Notes under the pieces: model-generated
The model's input: the letters and a program-made list of their open reading frames with translations, nothing else
The model's database searches: none
Told to the model about the DNA's origin: nothing
Translations under genes and position numbers: made by a program
Shown here: positions 8,619 to 16,405 of the stretch, in pieces
Layout: each line of letters starts with the position of its first letter
Numbering within the stretch: the stretch's first letter is position 1
Assembly (NCBI RefSeq): GCF_900230255.1
Contig: NZ_OCNJ01000002.1
Coordinates: forward strand, 372,001 to 436,000
Source: Caenispirillum bisanense
Lineage (GTDB): Bacteria; Pseudomonadota; Alphaproteobacteria; Rhodospirillales; Rhodospirillaceae
DNA length: 64,000 nt
Reading direction: 5' to 3'

Positions 8619-8928
8619 AGGGTGCCGCGCCGGCGGCGGAGGGCGCCCCGCCGGCGGGTGCTGTCTTGTGCCATGCCATGGCGGACGGTCGCCAGATCTT
8701 GCTGTCGACAATCGACAGTCGCCTAATTTTGCGACTGTTCTCCGCCAGAGGTCGGGTTACCCCGCCGGGTAAATACGACGGAGGTCATACCCCTCCAAAA
8801 GTCCATGAAGATTTTGTCAGTTTTGCTATCCTTGCGGGCGAAAAATGTCGCAGAGCGATCGCGTCGGCTGTGTGGAGCCGGCGACGATCGCCGGAGGATT
8901 GCGTCCACCGGGATCGTGGGGGATAGAC
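8619..8928. other. Intergenic region with several inverted repeats
   Basis: No gene is seen in these 310 bp. A GC-rich hairpin (CGCCGGCGG 8628-8636 with CCGCCGGCG 8648-8656) lies just after the membrane-protein gene and may act as its terminator, although it lacks a T-run. Two overlapping AT-richer inverted repeats follow at 8702-8737 (separate entry). The region 8760-8840 is noticeably less GC-rich than the surroundings and probably holds the promoter of the hemerythrin gene; no confident -35/-10 pair was identified. Confidence 0.5.
8702..8737. promoter_or_regulatory. Two overlapping, mutually exclusive inverted repeats
   Basis: CTGTCGA (8702-8708) pairs with TCGACAG (8712-8718) around CAA. 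CAGTCGC (8716-8722) pairs with GCGACTG (8731-8737) around CTAATTTT. Both stems are perfect 7-mers and share bases 8716-8718, so they cannot form fully at once. They could be a dimeric regulator site or an RNA switch. The position is about 190-230 bases before the hemerythrin-receiver gene. Confidence 0.5.
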
Positions 8929-9834
8929 ATGGCTTTCCTGGAGTTCACCGACCAGCTGAAGGTCGGATTCGCGCTGATCGACGACGACCATAAGATTCTC
9001 ATCGACCAGGTGAACATGCTGGCCGAGGCGATGAACGATCCGAACGGCAGCGACACCATCGCGAGTGTCCTGAACGTCTTGATCGACTACACCGAGTTCC
9101 ACTTCGGCCGCGAGCAGGAACTCATGGGCAAGTCGGGCTACGACATGGCGCCCGGCCACCTGAAGGAACACGCCGTGCTGGTCAAGCAGGTGGTGGAGAT
9201 GCGCCGCCGCTACGACGCCGGCGAGGTCGGCGTGAAGGACCTGCTGAACTTCCTGAAGGTCTGGCTGAGCCAGCACATCCTGAAGTCGGACAAGGCGCTG
9301 GCCGCTCATCTGCTGGCACAGGACGGCCCCATGGTGGTGGCCAACAAGGCCGTCGGCGCCGGCGACATCGACTGGCCCAATCTCAACGTGCTCATCGTCG
9401 ACGACCAGTTCAACTTCCGCTCCCTGCTGCGCAGCCTGCTGAACACGCTCGGCGTCACCAGGATCTCGGAAGCCAAGTCGGGGCCGGAGGCGCTGGAGGT
9501 CATGGCCAACTTCCCCATCGACGTGGTGATGGTCGACGACGGCATGAAGCCCATGGACGGCCTCGCCTTCACCAAGGCGGTGCGCACCGGCCAGGCGGGC
9601 GTCGACCCGAAGACGCTGGTGATCCTCATGCCGTCCAACGAGATCACCAAGGATTACCTGACCAAGGCGACCCAGGCGGGCGTCCACGATCTGGTGGTCA
9701 AGCCGCTGGCGACCAAGACCGTGCGTGGCCGCATCGAGCGCCACCTGCGCAACCCGCTGCCGTTCAAGCAGGTCGGCGGCATGCTGATCCCGGTGCGTCC
9801 GGCCACCCCGGCCCAGACCGCCCGCGCCGGCTGA
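8929..9834 (+). CDS. Bacteriohemerythrin-response receiver fusion protein
   Basis: A 301-aa cytoplasmic protein. Residues 1-130 are a bacteriohemerythrin domain with all seven expected di-iron ligands: H21 (DDDH), H58 and E62 (HFGREQE), H77, H81, H116 and D121 (HILKSD). Residues about 152-285 are a CheY-like receiver with the acidic pair D158/D159 (VLIVDDQ), the predicted phosphoacceptor D203 (MVDDGMKPMDG) and K258 (VVKP). The usual conserved Thr/Ser after the fourth strand is Met or Pro here (VILMPSNE), and the Pro normally following the phosphoacceptor-loop Met is displaced. It would link oxygen or redox sensing to phosphorelay output, perhaps chemotaxis. Start ATG 8929 is placed by the domain boundary; GGGGG lies about 10 bases upstream. 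Confidence 0.88.
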   Translation: MAFLEFTDQLKVGFALIDDDHKILIDQVNMLAEAMNDPNGSDTIASVLNVLIDYTEFHFGREQELMGKSGYDMAPGHLKEHAVLVKQVVEMRRRYDAGEVGVKDLLNFLKVWLSQHILKSDKALAAHLLAQDGPMVVANKAVGAGDIDWPNLNVLIVDDQFNFRSLLRSLLNTLGVTRISEAKSGPEALEVMANFPIDVVMVDDGMKPMDGLAFTKAVRTGQAGVDPKTLVILMPSNEITKDYLTKATQAGVHDLVVKPLATKTVRGRIERHLRNPLPFKQVGGMLIPVRPATPAQTARAG

Positions 9835-9915
9835 CCCGTGTGCTCGCCCGGCGCGGTGCGTGACCGCGCGCGCCGGGCGTGGCATCCTGCCCGTCCCCTG
9901 ATGCGAGGAGACGGC

Positions 9916-10548
9916 ATGGAACCGAAGTGGCTCACCTGGGCCCGCCAGATCCAGGCGCTGGCGCAATCGGGGCTGGCCTACAGCCCCAACCCCTACGACC
10001 GCGACCGGTTCGAGCAACTGCGCCGGCTGGCGGCCGAGATCGCCGCCGAGCACACCGGCGACGCGACCGACCGTCTGGAAGGCCTGTTCATGGAAGAGAC
10101 GGGCTACGCCACGCCCAAGGTCGGCGTGCGCGCCGCCGTCTTCCGCGACGGGCGCATCCTCATGGTGCGCGAGGTGGCCGACGGCCACCGCTGGACGCTG
10201 CCCGGCGGCTGGGCCGACGTCAACCAGACGCCAGCCGAATGCACCGCCCGCGAGGTGTGGGAGGAAAGCGGCTTCGAGGTGGTGGTGCGCAAGCTGGCCG
10301 GCGTCTACGACCGCCGCCGCTTCCCGCCGCCGGCGCGGCCGGTGCCGTTCTACCTCTACAAGCTGTTCTTCCTGTGCGACATCACCGGCGGCACCGCCAC
10401 GCCGAGCCTGGAGACCAGCGAAGTCGGCTTCTTCGCCGAGGAGGAGATCGACGGCCTGGACCTGTCGCACGGCCGCGTCACCGGCTGGCACATCCACCGC
10501 ATGTTCGAACACCACCGCACCCCCGACCTGCCGGCCGACTTCGACTGA
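9916..10548 (+). CDS. Nudix hydrolase
   Basis: A 210-aa protein started at ATG 9916, preceded by GAGGAG with good spacing. The amino-terminal about 70 residues (WLTWARQIQALAQSGLAY) match the Nudix_N accessory region of the ADP-ribose-pyrophosphatase-like group. The Nudix box is GWADVNQTPAECTAREVWEE followed by SGF; the metal-binding REVWEE core is intact, while the first structural Glu of the consensus is Gln. It probably hydrolyses a nucleoside-diphosphate-linked compound; the substrate is not predictable. It follows the hemerythrin gene by 81 bp. Confidence 0.88.
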   Translation: MEPKWLTWARQIQALAQSGLAYSPNPYDRDRFEQLRRLAAEIAAEHTGDATDRLEGLFMEETGYATPKVGVRAAVFRDGRILMVREVADGHRWTLPGGWADVNQTPAECTAREVWEESGFEVVVRKLAGVYDRRRFPPPARPVPFYLYKLFFLCDITGGTATPSLETSEVGFFAEEEIDGLDLSHGRVTGWHIHRMFEHHRTPDLPADFD

Positions 10549-10573
10549 GCCGCCCGTGCCCGTGCCCGTGCCG

Positions 10574-10915
10574 TCAGTGCAGGCGCTGGCCGTTCGGCAC
10601 GTCGTGGTCGGGGCGGATGAGCACGATGGCGCCGCCGGCGTCGGCGAAGCCCAGCACCAGGCACTCGCTCATGAACTTGCCGATCTGCTTGGCGGGGAAG
10701 TTCACCACCGCCGCCACCTGCCGGCCGACCAGCGTGTCGGGCGTGTAGTGGACCGTCACCTGGGCGGAGGTGCGGCGCTCGCCGATCTCGGGGCCGAAGT
10801 CGATCCACATCTTGATGGCCGGCTTGCGGGCTTCCGGATAGGGCTCGGCGCGCACCACGGTGCCGACGCGGATGTCCACTTTCAGGAAGTCGTCGAAGGT
10901 GATGGGGTCGCTCAT
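10574..10915 (-). CDS. csaA: CsaA-like tRNA-binding domain protein
   Basis: A 113-aa protein consisting of a single tRNA-binding OB-fold domain, as in CsaA and the C-terminus of MetRS: FLKVDIRVGTVVRAEPYPEA at the start and VVNFPAKQIGKFMSE, SECLVLGFADAGG near the end. CsaA is a dimeric tRNA-binding protein with reported export-chaperone activity. Start ATG 10915 is preceded by GAGGAG at suitable spacing. It is convergent with the Nudix gene, with 25 bp between them. Confidence 0.88.
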   Translation of the reverse strand: MSDPITFDDFLKVDIRVGTVVRAEPYPEARKPAIKMWIDFGPEIGERRTSAQVTVHYTPDTLVGRQVAAVVNFPAKQIGKFMSECLVLGFADAGGAIVLIRPDHDVPNGQRLH

Positions 10916-11055
10916 GGGCCGGCTGCTCCTCGGGTCGCTGTGCGCGAAACGGTAGCGGAGCGGCGGAGCCTCCGGAAGGGCCATTGCAATATGGCCCTGG
11001 CCTCGGCGGGCCCGAGGCGTCAGACTGGCCGCCCTCGCGACTCCACGGAAACCGG

Positions 11056-11793
11056 ATGCCCGCCGCCATGCCGACCCTGCTCAGCGTCAACCTCAACAAG
11101 GTCGCCCTCCTGCGCAACCAGCGCGACATCGGGCTGCCGGACCTGGCGGCGGCGGCGCGCACGGTGCTGAAGGCGGGCGCCCACGGCGTAACCGTCCACC
11201 CGCGCCCCGACGAGCGCCACATCCGCTTCGCCGACGTGCCCATGCTGTCGGCCATCGTCGCCGAGCACGGCGGCGGCGCCGAATACAACATCGAGGGCTA
11301 TCCGTCGGAGGACTGGCTGCGGCTGGTGGAGGAAAACCGGGCGCATCAGGCGACCCTGGTGCCCGACCCGCCGGAGGCCCACACCAGCGAGGAAGGCTGG
11401 AACCTCGACACCGAGGCGGACGTCCTGCGCCCCATCGTCGCCCGGCTGAAGGCGCGCGGCATCCGCGTGTCGCTGTTCATCGACCCCGACCCGGCCGCCC
11501 CCGCCAAGGCCGCGGCGCTCGGCGCCGACGCGGTGGAGATCTACACCGGCGACTACGCCCATGGCCGGCCGCTCGACGACTACCGCGCCACCGGCCTCGC
11601 GGCGCACGAGGCGGGCCTGAGGCTCAACGCCGGCCACGACCTCAGCCTCACCAACCTGGGGGCATTCCTGGACGCCGTGCCGTGGACGGCCGAGGTCTCC
11701 ATCGGTCACGCCATCACGGCCGAGGCCCTGTGGATGGGCTGGGATGCGGTGGTGGCGGCCTACACCGCCATCTGCAGCGGCCCGCGCGGCTGA
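11056..11793 (+). CDS. pdxJ: Pyridoxine 5'-phosphate synthase, atypical subclass
   Basis: A 245-aa PdxJ, which condenses 1-deoxyxylulose 5-phosphate with 3-amino-2-oxopropyl phosphate to make pyridoxine 5'-phosphate. The three catalytic residues are present as H48 (TVHPRPDERH), E80 (YNIEG) and H194 (NAGHD), and VSLFIDPDP and SIGHAI are conserved. The amino-terminal substrate motif reads VNLNKVALLRN rather than the usual VNIDHVATLRN, so the Asp-His pair that contacts deoxyxylulose phosphate is Asn-Lys. This form is one I associate with Bacteroidetes PdxJ. The start is ATG 11056 or ATG 11068. Confidence 0.88.
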   Translation: MPAAMPTLLSVNLNKVALLRNQRDIGLPDLAAAARTVLKAGAHGVTVHPRPDERHIRFADVPMLSAIVAEHGGGAEYNIEGYPSEDWLRLVEENRAHQATLVPDPPEAHTSEEGWNLDTEADVLRPIVARLKARGIRVSLFIDPDPAAPAKAAALGADAVEIYTGDYAHGRPLDDYRATGLAAHEAGLRLNAGHDLSLTNLGAFLDAVPWTAEVSIGHAITAEALWMGWDAVVAAYTAICSGPRG

Positions 11794-11872
11794 GGAAGTT
11801 CTTTGCGCTCTGTCGCTGTCGCGTCAGAGCTGCGTTCACGCGCCACGCAGGCTTCCGCGCCTGACCGGCGCG

Positions 11873-11890
11873 GGGGCGCAGTCGCGCCCC
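11873..11890. terminator. Possible hairpin terminator
   Basis: GGGGCGC and GCGCCCC pair around AGTC between the convergent pdxJ and cNMP/TPR genes. There is no T-run, so a terminator role rests on position only. Confidence 0.4.
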
Positions 11891-11926
11891 GGGTCGCGGG
11901 TTCCGGTCCGTCGATGGGAACCCGCT

Positions 11927-13726
11927 CTACCCCTTCACGGCGCTCTCGCCGCCCAGGCGGTCGAGCAGGCCCTGGGCGCGGTCCAGGTTCTTTTCCGCCA
12001 CCTTGCCCAGCGCGCGGGAGCCGAGCACCCGGTAGGTCGCGACGGCGTCGCTGAAGCACTGCACCGCCTCCACCAGCGGTGCGCCGTTGCGGGTGTGCTT
12101 GGCGAGCAGGAAGAGGGCGGCGCCGAGGGAGTTGCGGCTGGCCGCCCACAGGTGCGGCACGGTCTCCTGGCGGCGGATCAGCAGGGCGTTGCGGCTGGTG
12201 ATGATGGCGCGTTCCAGGACTTCCTGGTTGCGGTGGGCGTCGCCGTAGACCTGCAGCACCTGACTGACGTTGTGCATCACCTCCGACCAGTGCCACGGGA
12301 AGGCCTGGCGGGTGAAGACGGTCAGCGCGTACTGGAAGGCGCCGACGGCCTCGCGCAGGGCGTCGGGGTTGCCCTCGGCCATGTCGAGGCGGAACAGCAC
12401 GACGCCGAGCCGGTTGTGCAGGCTGCCCCAGGTGGTGGGGTCGAGCGCCCGTTCGGTGCCGTAGATGGCCTGGCGGTAGGCCTCGGCGGCGGCGTGGAAG
12501 TAGTCGGGGCTGTTGGTGCGCTCGGCGATGGCCTGGTAGGTGAGGCCGAGCTGGCGCTGCAGCGCATACCACACGTCGGCGTTCTCGGCCGGCGTCCACT
12601 CGATGGCCGAGCGCAGCACGTCGCCGCCGTACTCCTGCATGCCGCTGCCGGGGTTGAGCCCGCCGCACACCGCCGCCGCCATGCCGTAGACGGCGAAGAT
12701 CTGCGCCGTCTCGATCTGGTAGAGGCCTTCCACCGGCGTGTCGATGAAGGTGCGGGCGGCGTCCAGCCAGCCCGGCAGGCGCAGGGACAGAAACTGCGCT
12801 TGGCCGTCGCCGCGCGGCTCCACCGCCGCCATGACGGCGGTGTGGAACAGCGGCGCCCAGCCTTCGTCGAAGTAGCAGGGCAGCGGCAGCCACACCAGCG
12901 GCACCGGCTGCCCGGCCTTGTCCTCGTCGGCCCAGGGGGCGGCGGTGAAATGCACCTGGATCATGCGGCCTTCGGGGTCGACCTCGCCCCACACCACCAG
13001 GTCGGCCTTGTCGTCGGCGAGCCAGCGGCGGGCGATGGCGTCGGCGCGGCGGAAGCGTTCGCCTTGCGCCAGCAGGGCATCGCCCTCGGCCGGCAGGGGC
13101 TTGCCGTGGTCCTTGGCGGTGAAGCCCTCCAACTGGCCGAGCCAGGCGACCACGTGCGGGCGCTGGGTGTCCTCGGGGTCGTTGCCGAAGGGGGCGACGA
13201 GGACGCGGAAGGGCCGCACCGCGCTGCCGCTCTCGCGCGGCTCGCCGCCGGAGGAGCGCCAGCGGCCGAACAGGCGGGTCATCAGGGTGCGGCGCCGCGG
13301 GTCCACCACCGGCGGCACGATCAGCGCGCCCTCGCCGTGCTCCACCGGCACCGGCAGGCCGGCGCCGCCGTCCCAGGCGGCGGTCATGGCGGCACGTTCG
13401 TCGGTCTCGCGCAGGCGCTGGGCGAGCTTGGCCATCACCGTCATGGCGGTGGCCGGGTCGTTCTCGATGCGGCGCAGGAATTCGCGGCGCGGCAGGACGC
13501 GCACCGAGACGTCGCCGGCGCAATAGGCGGTGCCTTCGCGCGGCCGGCTGTCGAGCAGCCCGGCCTCGCCGAACAGCTCGCCGGGGCCGGCCGTCGCCAC
13601 CAGGACCGGGCCGGTGGCGCCGTCCTTGAACAGGTCGACGCGGCCGGACTGCACGATGTACGCGCTGTCCGACGTGTCCCCCTGCCGGTAGACGACGTCC
13701 CCGTCCTTGAACTTCCTGGTCTTCAC
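11927..13726 (-). CDS. Cyclic-nucleotide-binding domain fused to TPR region
   Basis: A 599-aa protein with a GTG start at 13726. Residues 1-115 are a cNMP-binding fold like that of Crp but without the helix-turn-helix (FKDGDVVYRQGDTSDSAYIV; GELFGEAGLLDSRPREGTAY, the phosphate-binding cassette). Residues about 170-265 (FRVLVAPFGNDPED ... ADLVVWGEVDPEG) resemble the TolB-like/FlgO-like N-domain often found ahead of TPRs in cyclase-like proteins. Residues about 330-595 are helical TPR-like repeats (LGLTYQAIAERTNSPDYFHA; NRLGVVLFRLDMAEGNPDAL). No signal peptide and no effector enzyme are visible, so it is probably a ligand-controlled scaffold. Confidence 0.8.
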   Translation of the reverse strand: MKTRKFKDGDVVYRQGDTSDSAYIVQSGRVDLFKDGATGPVLVATAGPGELFGEAGLLDSRPREGTAYCAGDVSVRVLPRREFLRRIENDPATAMTVMAKLAQRLRETDERAAMTAAWDGGAGLPVPVEHGEGALIVPPVVDPRRRTLMTRLFGRWRSSGGEPRESGSAVRPFRVLVAPFGNDPEDTQRPHVVAWLGQLEGFTAKDHGKPLPAEGDALLAQGERFRRADAIARRWLADDKADLVVWGEVDPEGRMIQVHFTAAPWADEDKAGQPVPLVWLPLPCYFDEGWAPLFHTAVMAAVEPRGDGQAQFLSLRLPGWLDAARTFIDTPVEGLYQIETAQIFAVYGMAAAVCGGLNPGSGMQEYGGDVLRSAIEWTPAENADVWYALQRQLGLTYQAIAERTNSPDYFHAAAEAYRQAIYGTERALDPTTWGSLHNRLGVVLFRLDMAEGNPDALREAVGAFQYALTVFTRQAFPWHWSEVMHNVSQVLQVYGDAHRNQEVLERAIITSRNALLIRRQETVPHLWAASRNSLGAALFLLAKHTRNGAPLVEAVQCFSDAVATYRVLGSRALGKVAEKNLDRAQGLLDRLGGESAVKG

Positions 13727-13806
13727 GGCCCTGCGCCCCGTTCGCTCAGCGGTCGATTGTGGTCGGCGCCGCGGCGGCCGGCAACGTCTTTGACGGCCGC
13801 ACCCGG

Positions 13807-14055
13807 TCAGTCCGCATCGCCGCCGTCTTCGCCGGGCGGCCGGTCGTACTGGATGGCGCCCTGGTAGAGCTTGGCGGTGCGGTCGCCGCGGGTGGCGGAG
13901 ATGTAGCGGTTGCCGTTGTCGTCGGCGGCCATGTCGAGGCGGATGCGGCCGGCTTCCAACTCCTCGACCACGAGCTTGTCGTCGATCTCGAAGGCCTTCG
14001 CGAGGCTGCCGACCAGGGCGTTGATCTCGTTGTACATTTCGCGGTTGTCGCTCAC
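13807..14055 (-). CDS. Small conserved-looking hypothetical protein
   Basis: An 82-aa protein. GTG 14055 is chosen as start because GGAAGGA lies just upstream at good spacing, whereas the longer in-frame extension has no ribosome-binding site. Sequence begins with SDNREMYNEINALVGSLAKA, predicted helical, and continues with beta-like stretches such as RIRLDMAADDNGNRYISATR. It is acidic at the C-terminus (PPGEDGGDAD) and has no membrane segment or signal. No family recognised. Confidence 0.65.
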   Translation of the reverse strand: MSDNREMYNEINALVGSLAKAFEIDDKLVVEELEAGRIRLDMAADDNGNRYISATRGDRTAKLYQGAIQYDRPPGEDGGDAD

Positions 14056-14531
14056 CGCTTCATCCTTCCGTGCCGGTTTTCGGGATGGCTTCGCGCACCA
14101 TAGCACCGCACGCCTGCCCCGGAAATAACGCCGGCGCAAACGAAAGCGGGCGGCGCCACGCTCGGCACCGCCCGGATCGCCTCGGGGGAGGATGTCTCTG
14201 GCAGAGCGGAAGGATAGCGCGAGGGGCGGCGATCGGCCGGCTGGTCGACGGAGGGGGAAGAGTCCCGACCGCCGCCGCCCCCGCGGGGAAGGGGATCCCC
14301 GGTGCGCTTCCGACGGGCCGGAGTGCGGATCCGGCCCGAAATGGCTCTTTCTCCACCGCGTCGCCCGGAGGGGGAGGGCTGATCGGTGGGCCGCGCTCCT
14401 ATTACCGGAGTGCAGCAGTCAAGAAATAAGCGGAAGAATTCCATTGTGCAACCGAAAAAAGGTGCAACCCTGGTGGGCTCAGACGTTATGCTCGCGGCAG
14501 ATGTACGAGAAGAACCCTGGGAGACTGGCGA
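14056..14531. other. 476-bp intergenic region, no gene seen
   Basis: Contains one notable hairpin: GGGCGGCGCC (14148-14157) against GGCACCGCCC (14164-14173), with one mismatch and a 6-base loop. Nearer the ggt gene the composition becomes AT-richer, and a direct repeat GTGCAACC occurs at 14446-14453 and 14462-14469 (16-bp period), which could be a regulator site. TTATGC at about 14490 is a plausible -10 box. Nothing else could be supported. Confidence 0.45.
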
Positions 14532-16367
14532 ATGTCGAGACCGATCAAGCCCTTGGCGGCTCTGCTCGTGCTGGCGATGACGGCCTGCGCGACGCCCGCG
14601 GAACAACCGCCCGAGGCGACCGCCGCCGCCGAGGCCGCCGCGACTCCGGCCGAGACGGTCACCACCACCGCCGGTGACGCCCGCGCGACGCCGGAAATCG
14701 CCACCGGCTGGGAGGCCAAGCCCCCCGCCGTCGCCCGGAAGTTCATGATTTCCGCCGCCCATCCGCTGGCGGCGCAGGCCGGCTACGACATGCTGAAGAA
14801 GGGCGGTGCGGCCATCGACGCCGCCATCGCCACCCAGGCCGTGTTGACGCTGGTGGAGCCGCAGTCGAGCGGCATCGGCGGCGGCGCCTTCATGCTGTAC
14901 TGGGACGGCGAGACGCGCCGCCTGACCTCGTGGGACGGCCGCGAGACGGCGCCCGCCGCCGCCACACCCGAACGCTTCCTCGGCCCCGACGGCAAGCCGC
15001 TGGCGTTCTACGACGCCGTGGTCGGCGGCATCTCGGTCGGCGTGCCCGGCGTGCTGCGCATGCTGGAAGAGGCGCACGAGCGCGAGGGGCGCCTGCCGTG
15101 GGCGAGCCTGTTCGACCCGGCCATCAAGCTGGCGGAGGAAGGCTTCACCGTCACTCCCCGCCTGCACCAGCTGCTGGCGGAAGACGAGCACCTGCGCAAG
15201 ATGCCGGCCGCCAAGGCCTACTTCTACGGCGACGACGACCAGCCCCCGGCGGTCGGCGAGCGCCTGCGCAACCCGGAACTGGCGGCCACCTTCCGCACCA
15301 TCGCCCGCGGCGGCGCCGACGCCTTCTACCAGGGGGCGCTGGCGCGCGCCATCGTCGACGCGGTGAAGGGCGCGCCGCGCAATCCCGGCGACATGAGCCT
15401 CGGCGACCTCGCCGGCTACGAGGCCAAGGAACGGCCGCCGGTGTGCACCGGCTACCGCGGCCGGCTGGTCTGCGGCATGGGCCCGCCGTCGTCGGGCGGC
15501 ATCGCCGTCGCCCAGATCCTCGGCCTGCTCGACACCCTGTCGCCGGCCCTGGTGGACGAGCCCATGGGCGCCAAGACCATCCACTACCTCACCCAGGCCG
15601 AGCGTCTCGCCTTCGCCGACCGCAACCTCTATGTCGCCGACGCCGACTTCGTGCAGGTGCCGGTGGCGGGGCTGCTCGACAAGGGCTACCTGCGCCAGCG
15701 CGCCCGCCTGATGAGCGCGACCGATCTGGTGGCCGAGCCCGCGGCCGGCACCCCGCCGGGCGTGGCGAAGCAGACGGCGGAGCTGGGCGTCGGCCAGGCC
15801 ATCGAGCTGCCGTCGACCAGCCACATGAGCATCGTCGACGCCCGCGGCGACGCGCTGTCCATGACCACCTCCATCGAGAACGGCTTCGGCTCGCGCGTCT
15901 TCGTGAAGGGCTTCCTGCTCAACAACCAGCTGACGGACTTCGCCTTCAGCGCCAAGGACGACGACGGCCGGCTGGTGGCCAACCGGGTGGCGCCGGGCAA
16001 GCGCCCGCGCAGCTCCATGTCGCCCACCGTCGTGCTCGGCCAGAACCTGCGGCCGGTGCTGCTGACCGGCTCGCCGGGCGGCAGCCGCATCATCGGCTAC
16101 ACCGCCCGCAGCGTCATGAGCGTGCTCGACTGGGAACTCGACCCGCAGGAGGCGGCCAGCCTGCCGCACGCCCAGAGCCGCGGCGGCCCGACCGAGCTGG
16201 AAGCCGGTACGGCGGCGGAACTGCTCGCCGACGACTTGCGGGCGCGCGGCCACGAGGTGAAGATCACCGACATGACCAGCGGCCTGCACATGATCGCCAT
16301 CGGGCCGGACGGCCGCCTCTACGGCGGTGCCGATCCGCGGCGTGAAGGCGCGGCGCTGGGCGAGTAG
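14532..16367 (+). CDS. ggt: Gamma-glutamyltransferase, lipoprotein form
   Basis: A 611-aa enzyme that cleaves gamma-glutamyl bonds (for example of glutathione) in the periplasm by autoprocessing into two subunits. The amino end, LALLVLAM-like hydrophobic core followed by TACATPAEQ, looks like a lipoprotein signal with Cys near residue 19. [20 protein letters not shown] and [16 protein letters not shown] are conserved in the large subunit. The autoprocessing nucleophile is Thr429 in [20 protein letters not shown], and the small subunit carries GSPGGSRI. The amidase gene follows after 38 bp. GGGAG upstream of ATG 14532 supports the start. Confidence 0.92.
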   Translation: MSRPIKPLAALLVLAMTACATPAEQPPEATAAAEAAATPAETVTTTAGDARATPEIATGWEAKPPAVARKFMISAAHPLAAQAGYDMLKKGGAAIDAAIATQAVLTLVEPQSSGIGGGAFMLYWDGETRRLTSWDGRETAPAAATPERFLGPDGKPLAFYDAVVGGISVGVPGVLRMLEEAHEREGRLPWASLFDPAIKLAEEGFTVTPRLHQLLAEDEHLRKMPAAKAYFYGDDDQPPAVGERLRNPELAATFRTIARGGADAFYQGALARAIVDAVKGAPRNPGDMSLGDLAGYEAKERPPVCTGYRGRLVCGMGPPSSGGIAVAQILGLLDTLSPALVDEPMGAKTIHYLTQAERLAFADRNLYVADADFVQVPVAGLLDKGYLRQRARLMSATDLVAEPAAGTPPGVAKQTAELGVGQAIELPSTSHMSIVDARGDALSMTTSIENGFGSRVFVKGFLLNNQLTDFAFSAKDDDGRLVANRVAPGKRPRSSMSPTVVLGQNLRPVLLTGSPGGSRIIGYTARSVMSVLDWELDPQEAASLPHAQSRGGPTELEAGTAAELLADDLRARGHEVKITDMTSGLHMIAIGPDGRLYGGADPRREGAALGE

Positions 16368-16405
16368 TCCACTCCCGCAACCCCCGACCGGAGTTTCCGC
16401 CCGCG

